DNA from: Myxococcus sp046520405
Lineage (GTDB): Bacteria; Myxococcota; Myxococcia; Myxococcales; Myxococcaceae
Length of the DNA stretch: 64,000 nucleotides
Direction: 5' to 3'
Assembly (NCBI GenBank): GCA_046520405.1
Contig: JBKGHI010000014.1
Coordinates: forward strand, 1 to 64,000
Part shown: positions 29,591 to 37,800 of the stretch, piece after piece
Position numbering within the stretch: the first letter of the stretch is position 1
Layout of the letters: the number at the start of each line of letters is the position of its first letter
Translations under genes and position numbers: made by a program
The notes under the pieces: model-generated
Told to the model about the DNA's origin: nothing
Seen by the model: the letters and a program-made list of their open reading frames with translations, nothing else
Databases searched by the model: none

Positions 29591-30953
29591 CGCGTACCCG
29601 AATCCTCCTCGTGGACGACGAGCCCGGCATCCGACTTGGCATGCGGGGCTTCCTCACCGCCCACGGGTTCGACGTGGACGAGGCCACCAGCCTCGCCGAA
29701 GCGCAGGAGGCATTCCGCACCACGCGTCCGGACGTGGCGGTGGTGGACTACCGGCTCACGGATGGCACCGCGCTGGAGCTGCTGCCGCGGCTCAAGGAGA
29801 TTGACGCCTCGGTGCCCCTGGTGGTGCTCACCGGCCATGGCTCCATCGAGCTGGCCGTCCAGGCGGTGAAGGAAGGCGCCGAGCAGTTCCTCACCAAGCC
29901 GGTGGAGCTGGCCGTCCTCAAGGTGGTGTTGGACCGGCTGGTGGCGCAGCGGCGGGAGCGGCAGCGGCTGCTGGCGGAGCGGTCGCGCGCCTCCCGTGGG
30001 GCGGTGGAGCCCTTCGTGGGCTCCAGCGCCGCCATCCGCGCGCTCCAGGCGCAGGCCGAGCGCATCATCGAAAGCGACAGCCCGGTGCTCATCACCGGCG
30101 AGACGGGCAGCGGCAAGAGCGTGCTCGCGCGCTGGCTGCACGAAGGCGGCCCGCGCAAGGACGCGCCCTTCGTGGACCTCAACTGCGCGGCGCTCTCCAA
30201 GGACCTGCTCGACTCGGAGTTGTTCGGTCACGAGAAAGGCGCCTTCACCGGCGCGGTGGCCGCCAAGCAGGGCCTGCTGGAGGTCGCCGACCGGGGCACC
30301 CTGTTCCTGGATGAGATTGGCGACATGGACTCGGCCGTCCAGCCCAAGCTGCTGAAGGTGCTGGAGGAGAAGCGGTTCCGGCGGCTGGGGGACGTGAGGG
30401 ACCGCCGCGTGGACGTGCGGCTCATCGCGGCCACGCACCAGGACCTGGGCGCGGCCGCCCGGGAGAAGCGCTTCCGCAGCGACCTCTACTTCCGCGTCAG
30501 CACGCTCATCCTCCACGTGCCCCGCTGCGTGAGCGGCCCGAGGACATCGTCGGGCTCGCGCACCACTTCCTGGCGGAGATGGGCGCGCTGCGTGGCCGCG
30601 GCAGCGTGGGGCTGCAACCCGACGCGGAGGCCGCCCTCACCCGCTACGCCTGGCCCGGCAACATCCGCGAGCTGCGCAACGTGCTGGAGCGCGCCGTCCT
30701 GCTGTCCGGGGGCGGGCCGTTGTCCCGAGGAGACCTGCGCTTCGAGGCCAGCGCCGGCGAGGCCGCCTCGGACGCCGACGACAACCTCACCCTGGAGGAG
30801 CTGGAGCGCCGCCACATCGAGCGCATCCTCCGCCGCGAGCACGGCCACGTGGAGCGCGCCGCCGCGCGGCTCGGCATCCCCCGCTCCTCCCTCTATGAGC
30901 GGCTGAAGCGCCTGGGCATCAACCGGTCCGGATTCCAGAAACCGGATCCGTAG
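29587..30953 (+). CDS. NtrC-family sigma-54 activator of the kinase pair (frameshift)
   Basis: About 455 residues when read through one shift. Receiver with D54 and K104; AAA+ with Walker A GETGSGKS (171-178), GAFTGA (218-223) and Walker B LFLDEIGD; C-terminal Fis-type helix-turn-helix (HVERAAARLGIPRSSLYERL). The frame breaks near 30523: restoring one C to the C-run gives HVPPLRERPEDIVGLAHHFL, the invariant family sequence, so a single-base under-call is the best explanation. The last codons encode part of the 23-bp repeat, so the gene's own 3' end carries the proposed enhancer. It is translationally coupled to the kinase. Confidence 0.9.
30927..30949. promoter_or_regulatory. Candidate activator-binding site (UAS1), exact 23-bp repeat
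   Basis: A 23-bp sequence (TCCGGATTCC at its left, ACCGGATCC at its right) repeated without change at 31578-31600. It lies inside the 3' end of the sigma-54 activator gene. Its centre is at about -122 from the start point predicted by the -24/-12 element at 31034-31048. GGAT...ATCC form inverted ends. Enhancer-binding proteins typically bind such sites 80-150 bp upstream. Confidence 0.75.
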
Positions 30954-31033
30954 CCTGGACGCAGCGTGCGAAACGGCAGCACCGTCTCGGAGCAAGCACC
31001 GGAATTTACTTGGAACCGAGACTAGCCCGTCCC

Positions 31034-31048
31034 TGGCCCTGAGCTTGC
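31034..31048 (+). promoter_or_regulatory. Sigma-54 promoter ahead of lone receiver gene
   Basis: TGGCCC-N5-TTGC, giving the invariant GG-N10-GC spacing (GG 31035-31036, GC 31047-31048). One mismatch from TGGCAC-N5-TTGC. The predicted start near 31060 leaves only about four bases before the GTG at 31064. Confidence 0.65.
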
Positions 31049-31063
31049 TTGAGGGCCGGCTCC

Positions 31064-31444
31064 GTGGCCCAGAACATCCTGATCGTCGATGACGAGTCTT
31101 CCCTTTGCTGGGTGCTGGGCCAGTTCTTCTCCGGGGCTGGCTACCGCGTGGACTCGGCGGGCGCGCTGGATGAAGCGTTGGACCTGATGACCACCGGCCG
31201 CTACGACGTGGTCATCAGTGACTTGCGGCTGAGCGGAACGCTTTCCGAGGAAGGGCTGATGCTGGCGGACTTCGTGCGCCGCTACGCGCCCCAGACGCGC
31301 ATCGTCCTTTTGACGGCGTTCGCCTCCCAGGAAATCAGCGACCGCGCCCAGTCCCTGGGCGTGGACCTGGTGCTGCCCAAGCCGCAGCCGCTGCCCGCCC
31401 TGGCCGAGCATGTCTCGCGCCTGCTCGCCGCCGCCGCGGGGTAG
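31064..31444 (+). CDS. Single-domain response regulator (CheY-like)
   Basis: 126 residues consisting only of a receiver: DDE near 9-11, phospho-acceptor D53 (ISDLRLSG), Thr/Ser in LLTAFA, and Lys in LPKPQP. There is no output domain. The start GTG 31064 is chosen because VAQNILIVDDE matches receiver N-termini; an upstream in-frame TTG (31049) lies within 12 bases of the predicted sigma-54 -12 element and is unlikely. The gene sits between the activator and the giant surface protein, with its own -24/-12 promoter and UAS. It probably works as a phosphate sink or protein-binding switch for the kinase at 27467. Confidence 0.88.
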   Translation: MAQNILIVDDESSLCWVLGQFFSGAGYRVDSAGALDEALDLMTTGRYDVVISDLRLSGTLSEEGLMLADFVRRYAPQTRIVLLTAFASQEISDRAQSLGVDLVLPKPQPLPALAEHVSRLLAAAAG

Positions 31445-31484
31445 TCCGCGCCCCTGCCGTTGCGTACGGGTGCGCCCAGGCTCC

Positions 31485-31525
31485 GCGCGACGACGCGTCG
31501 CGCTGATTCCCAGACACAAATCAGC
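31485..31525 (+). terminator. Tandem hairpins after the lone receiver gene
   Basis: Hairpin 1: perfect 8-bp stem GCGCGACG/CGTCGCGC (31485-31503) with loop ACG. Hairpin 2: perfect 7-bp stem GCTGATT/AATCAGC (31502-31525) with a 10-base loop. They begin 41 bases after the stop codon. There is no U-tract, which is usual at this GC content. Likely separates the receiver from the next unit. Confidence 0.5.
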
Positions 31526-31577
31526 AATCCCAGACTTCCATTTCGCCCGCCTGCCCACCGTCAACGGGGCGCGAGTA

Positions 31578-31600
31578 TCCGGATTCCAGAAACCGGATCC
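31578..31600. promoter_or_regulatory. Candidate activator-binding site (UAS2), exact 23-bp repeat
   Basis: Second identical copy of the 23-bp sequence at 30927-30949. It ends 83 bases before the -24 element of the promoter at 31684 (the first copy ends 84 bases before its own), so both centres sit at about -121/-122. Identical spacing to two independent sigma-54 promoters is strong circumstantial evidence for an enhancer. Confidence 0.78.
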
Positions 31601-31683
31601 AGCGTTCGGACAACCACCACGCTGTCGCGTTCCAGGCCCGCTTCAAACGCAGACAACGCGATTGTGAATTCGCTGTTTCACGT

Positions 31684-31698
31684 TGGCACCCGGGTTGC
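31684..31698 (+). promoter_or_regulatory. Consensus sigma-54 promoter of the giant surface protein
   Basis: TGGCAC-N5-TTGC with GG at 31685-31686 and GC at 31697-31698 (GG-N10-GC), a perfect match to the -24/-12 consensus. The predicted start is near 31710, giving a leader of about 165 nt to ATG 31875. Confidence 0.85.
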
Positions 31699-31770
31699 TC
31701 TTGCACCCCAGCGTGACTGAGCGAGCGCCCTCCCCCTACGAGCCTTCCTCCCGGCGACAGACGGCTGTCT

Positions 31771-31797
31771 GGGATTCCGAGCCCCCCATCGAATCCC
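31771..31797 (+). promoter_or_regulatory. Inverted repeat in 5' leader
   Basis: GGGATTC (31771-31777) and GAATCCC (31791-31797), perfect 7-bp arms around 13 bases, at about +62 to +88 of the predicted leader. It could form an mRNA stem-loop or be a DNA site; its arms resemble the GGATTCC core of the UAS. No function is proven. Confidence 0.4.
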
Positions 31798-31874
31798 GGA
31801 CTTCTGTCACGCAGCGCCAGGTGGCTTGTGACCTCCCCGGCGCGCCCTCCCTTTCCATCCCCCCTGGTCAATCC

Positions 31875-34800
31875 ATGTCATCCCCTTCCTCACGCCGCGC
31901 CGGAAGACAGACGGCGCGTCTGCCCTGGGCGCTTGCCCTCCTGGTGGCCATAGCCGTTACGCAGGCGGCGGCGGCCCCCGTCATGCGCCACACCGCGGAC
32001 CAGCGCGGCGACATCCTGATGGTTGGCAACACGCTGGCCCAGGACTGCGCCAACAGCGTCCCCGGTCCCCTGGTGGGCTCCGTGGGGAGCTGCGGCTCGA
32101 ACACGTCGGATGACGCCGTGGACGTGTATTGGACCATCGAGTCGGGAGTGGCCTTCGCGAACACGTCCGTGACGGCCACCCAGGCCCGGAGCCGGGCCTC
32201 GCTGCAGGTTCCCGCGGGCGCCATCGTGACGTACGCGCGCCTGTACTGGGCGGCACACCTGTCCACGTCGACGAGCAACCGCACGCCAGACACCAGCGCG
32301 GAGTTCAGCCGGCCGGGTGCGTTCTCCCAGATGCTGACGGCGGACGTCACCCATCAATACGCTCCGAATGGCCGGTTCATCTACGAGTCCTCCGCGGACG
32401 TCACCGCCCTGGTCGCCGCCCACGGCACGGGCGTCTACGAGGTCAGCGACGTGGACGCAGCGCCCATCGCCAACCTCAACAACACGGACACCTTCAGCGC
32501 GTGGGCGCTGGTCGTCTTCTACCGGCACCCGGATTCGCCCATCCGCAACCTGACGCTGTTCGACGGCATGGACTACGTCAGCAACGGCAATCCCCAGACG
32601 GTGACGCTGTCCGGCTTCAATGTCCCGACGTCGGGTTTCGACGCCAAGCTGGGCGTGCTGGCCTTCGAAGGCGACGCCACGCGCACCGGCGACCAGTTCC
32701 GCGTCAATGGCGTGGCCATCTCCGATGGCGCCAACCCCGCGAACAACTTCTTCAACAGCACGCGCTCGGTGCTCGGCAGCCCGTCCACGCACGCGGACGA
32801 CCTGCCCCGGTTGACGGGTGCGCAGGCGAGCATGTCCGGTGTGGACATGGACGTGGTGGACATCACCAACCGCGTCTCCGGTGGCGCCACGTCCATGACC
32901 GTGACGGCGACGTCCTCGGGTGACTCCTACATCCTGGGCGCCTTCGCGACGTCCATCGCCACGCTGCGGCCGGACTTCACCAACACGTACAAGACTGCGA
33001 CGCCCGTGAATCCCCGCGCGGACGGCTCTCTGCGCGGCGGCGACCTTATTGAATACACCATCGTCACCACCAACACCGGTGACGACGTCAGCATCGAGAC
33101 CATCCTCAGGGATCCGCTTCCCTCCCAGCTCACCTACGTGCCTGGCACGTTGGAGATTGTCTCCGGCCCCAACGCGGGCGCGCTGACCGACATCGCGGGA
33201 GACGACGTGGGCGAGGTCAGCCCCACGGGCGTCATCACCGTCCGCCTGGGCACCGGCGCGACGGCCACGCTGGGCGGCAGCCTCCAGCTTCAAGAGAGCA
33301 CCAGCATCCGCTTCCGCGCCGTGGTGGCGCCGGATGCCTCGGGCGTCGTCGCCAACCAGGCCACCATCACCGCCGAGGGTGAGCGCGGCGCGCCCGCCAG
33401 CTCCGCGACCAGCTCCCCGTCCCCCAGCACCACCGGTCCGACGACCATCGTCGTGTCCGTCCCCGACGCGCCCATCGTGACGGCCCCCGCGCCCGGCAGC
33501 ACCGTGGCGACGAACGCGCCCGTCTTCTCCGGCACCGCCGAGCCCGGCAGCACCGTGCGCGTGGTGGTCAACGGCGTCGAGGTCTGCTCCGCCACGGCCC
33601 ATCCGACGACCGGCGCCTGGTCCTGCACCACCAGCTCGACGCTGCCCGAAGGCACCCACACCGCCTCCGTGACGGCCACCGACCCGGCCGGCAACGTCGG
33701 CCCGGCCACGCAGGTGATCTTCACCGTCGACACCGTCGCCCCGGACACGAGCATCCTCACCGGGCCCACCGGCGCGGTGACCTCCACCAGCGCGGCGTTC
33801 ACCTTCGCCTCCAACGAGAGCCCCGTCACCTATGAGTGCAGCCTGGATGGCGCCGCCTTCACGGCGTGCACCACGCCTGCCGCCTACAGCAACCTGTCCC
33901 AGGGCAACCACACCCTGGCGGTGCGCGCCCGGGACGCGGGCGGCAACGTGGACCCGACGCCCGCCACCCGCGCGTGGACCGTGGACACGGTGGCGCCGGA
34001 CACCACCATCGTCAGCGGCCCGTCCGGCCTGACGAACTCCGCCAGCGCCACGTTCGACTTCGGCTCCAATGAGAGCGGCGTGACGTACCAGTGCGCCCTG
34101 AACGGCGCGCCCTTCACCGCCTGCACGGACCCGGTGACCTTCCCAGGGCTGGCGCAGGGTAGCCACACCCTGCAGGTTCGCGCGGTGGACGCCGCGGGCA
34201 ACATCGACCCGACCCCTGCCAGCCGAAGCTGGACCGTGGACACGGTGGCGCCGGACACCAGCATCGTCAGCGGCCCCTCGGGGACGACGAACTCCGCCAA
34301 CGCGACGTTCACCTTCAACGCCAGTGAGAGCCCCGTCACCTACGAGTGCAGCCTGGACGGCGCGGCCTTCACGGCGTGCACCTCCCCCGCGGCCTTCACG
34401 AACCTGGTCGACGGTAGCCACACCTTCTCCGTGCGCGCCCGTGACGCCGCCGGCAACGTCGACGCGACGCCGGCCACGCGGACCTGGAGCGTGGACACCA
34501 CGGCCCCTGACACCACCATCGTCAGCGGTCCCTCGGGCATGACGAACTCGGCCGACGCGTCGTTCGCCTTCAATGCCAACGAGAGCCCCGTCACCTACGA
34601 GTGCAGCCTCGACGGCGCGGCCTTCACCGCCTGCACCTCTCCCGCTGCCTACAGCAATCTGTCCCAGGGCAGCCACACCTTCGCGGTGCGCGCTCGCGAC
34701 GCCGCCGGGAACATCGATGCGACGCCCGCCACCCGGACGTGGACCGTGGACACGGTGGCGCCGGAGACGTCCTTCGCCATCACGCCGCCCCTGCTGTCCA

Positions 34801-37800
34801 ACTCGGCGGACGCCACCTTCGACTTCAGCTCCAATGAGAGCGACGTGACGTACGAGTGCCGGCTGGACGGCGCGGTGCTGTTCACGGCCTGCACCAACCC
34901 GGTGACCTTCCCGGCACTGGCGCAGGGCTACCACACGCTCCAGGTCCGCGCCGTGGATACCGCCGGCAACGTGGACCCGACGCCTGCCGTCTACGCGTGG
35001 ACCATCGACACGGCCGCGCCGGACACCACCCTGTCGGGTGGACCCACCGGAACGACGGCGGACACCCACGCCACGTTCAGCTTCACCGCGGACGAGACGC
35101 CCGCCACCTTCGAGTGCTCGCTCGACGGCGCGCCCTTCGCCGCCTGCACCAGCCCGGTGTCGCTGACGGGGCTCGCGGACGGTGAGCACACCTTCGCGGT
35201 GCGCGCGGTGGATGAATCGGGCAACGTGGACCCGACGCCCGCCACCTGGACCTGGACGGTGGATACCACCGCGCCCGACACGTCCTTCGCCAGCACCCCG
35301 GCGCTCATGTCGAACTCGGCCACGGCCGCCTTCGACTTCAGCTCCAATGAGAGCCCGGTGACGTATGAGTGCTCGCTGGACAGCGCGCCCTTCGCCGCTT
35401 GCAACGACCCGGCGACATTCATGGGTCTCCAGGACGGCGAGCACACCCTGGCCGTGCGTGCCCGTGACGCCGTGGGCAACGTGGACCCGACGCCCGCCAC
35501 GTACACGTGGACCGTGGACACCAGCGCGCCGGAGACGACCATCGTCAGCGGCCCGTCCGGCCTGACGAACAGCGACAACGCCAGCTTCACCTTCAGCGCC
35601 TCGGAAGCTGGGGTGACGTATGAGTGCTCGCTGAACGGCGCGACCTACGCGCCTTGCGCCAACCCGGCGGCGTTCGACGGCCTGCCGGATGGCAGCCACA
35701 CCCTGACGGTGCGCGCGGTGGACGCCGCGGGCAACGTGGACCCGACGCCTGCGACGCGGACCTGGACGGTGGACACCACCCCGCCCGGCACCTCCATCAC
35801 CACCGCCCCCGCCGCCATCACCAACGCCACCTCCGCCACGTTCGGCTTCTCCAGCGATTCGGATCCGGTGACCTACGAGTGCTCTCTGGATGGCGCGGCC
35901 TTCAGCGCCTGCTCGAACCCACAGACCTTCACGGGCCTGTCGGAAGGCGACCACACGCTGGCCGTGCGCGCGGTGGATGCGGCCGGCAACGCGGACCCGA
36001 CTCCCGCCACGCACGCCTGGACGGTGGACACCACCGCGCCGGACGCGCCTGAAATCGACGCCCCCGCCAACGGAGTGTCGGTGCCCACGCAGCAGCCCGT
36101 CATCTCGGGCACGGCGACGCCCGGCACCCTCGTGACGGTGACGGTGGACGGCGAAGTCCTGGGAACGGTCCCCGTCGACGTGAACGGTGACTGGACCTTC
36201 ACCCCGCCCGTCGCGCTGGGACAGGGGGAGCACACCGTCACGGCAACGGCCACCGATGCCGCGGGGAACGTGAGCGACCCGAGCGCGCCCACCACCTTCA
36301 CCGTGGACACGGTGGCGCCGGACGCCCCGGAAATCACCACGCCCGCCGATGACAGCACCATCGCCACGGCGACGCCCGTCTTCGAGGGCACCACCGAGCC
36401 CTACGCGCAGGTGACGGTGACGGTGGACGGCGAAGTCATCGGAACGGTGACGGCGGATGGCGACGGCAACTGGAGCCTGCCCAGCCCAGACGCCCTCGAC
36501 GAGGGCGCGCACACGGTGGAGGCCAGCGCGACGGACGCGGCGGGCAACACCAGTGAAACGACGTCGCACGACTTCTCCATCGACCTGTCCACGCCGGAGA
36601 CCTTCATTGACTCTGGCCCCGCCACCTTCACCCGTGAGACGTCGGCCAGCTTCGTGCTCCGCACGGAGAACGGCGGCGTCGGCTTCGAGTGCAGCCTGGA
36701 CGGCGCGGCCTTCGCGTCCTGCACCAGCCCCGCGAGCTTCAGCGGCCTGGCGGAGGGCAGCCACACCCTGGCGGTCCGCGCCGTGAATGCCCTGGGCACC
36801 GTGGACCCGACGCCCGCGGCCTACGCGTGGACGGTGGACCTGACTGCGCCCGCGACGCCGGCCATCGTCTCGCCGCCGAGCGGCACCGAGGTGGGCACCG
36901 CGACGCCGACCCTCACCGGCACCGGTGATGCGGGGAGCAACATCTACCTGGAGGTCGGCGTCGCCACCTACGGCCCCATCCTGGTGGACGAGAACGGCGA
37001 GTGGACCTTCACCCTGCCGGACGCGCAGGCCGAGGGCCCCATCACTGTCACCGCCACCAGCGTGGACGCGGCGGGGAACACCTCCCAGCCGGTGCCCCAC
37101 GCCTTCGTCATCGACCTGACGGGGCCTGAGACGTTCATCGACGCCGCGCCAGCCACCATCACGCGCCAGACGTCCGCCACCTTCGAGCTGCGCGCCGAAG
37201 GCGGTGCCGTGGGCTACGAGTGCAGCATGGACGGCGCGTCCTTCGCCCCCTGCGCTTCGCCGGTGACGTACTCCGGCCTGACGGACGGCGAGCACCTCTT
37301 CCTTGTGCGCGCGGTGGACGCCGCGGGCAACGTGGACCCGACCCCCGCCGAGCACGCGTGGACCGTGGACACGGTGGAGCCCGACACCCTCGTCGTGTCT
37401 GGCCCCACCTCGCCCACGAACGCGACGTCCGCGACGTTCGAGTTCGCGGCCAACGAGCCCGGCGCCACCTTCGAGTGCAGCGTGGACGGCGCGACGTACG
37501 CGGCCTGCACCACCCCGATCACCTTCGCGGGCTTCGTGGAAGGTGAGCACGCGCTCCTGGTGCGCGCGGTGGACGCCGCGGGTAACGTGGACAGCTCGCC
37601 CGCCAGCTACATCTGGACGGTGGACGTGACGCCGCCGTCCGTGCCGGTCATCGCGTCGCCGGCCCCGGGCGCGGTGCTGGACAGCGGCGCCGTGACGCTC
37701 ACCGGCTCCGCGCCGGGCGCCGCCACCGTCCACGTGACGGTGGATGGAACGACCTACGGCCCCATCACCGTGGACGGCTCCGGCAATTGGACGTTCTCCC

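Larger units (their letters stand above)
31445..31874. other. Regulatory region ahead of giant surface protein
   Basis: 430 bases without a supported gene. In order: terminator-like hairpins (31485-31525), the second 23-bp repeat (31578-31600), a consensus sigma-54 promoter (31684-31698), and a leader of about 165 nt with an inverted repeat at 31771-31797. Open frames crossing it are not credible because the promoter lies inside them. Confidence 0.7.

Noticed and set aside
31683..31874. Longer N-terminus for the giant protein starting at TTG 31683
   Set aside because: The TTG lies inside the perfect -24/-12 promoter, and the signal peptide begins at ATG 31875.
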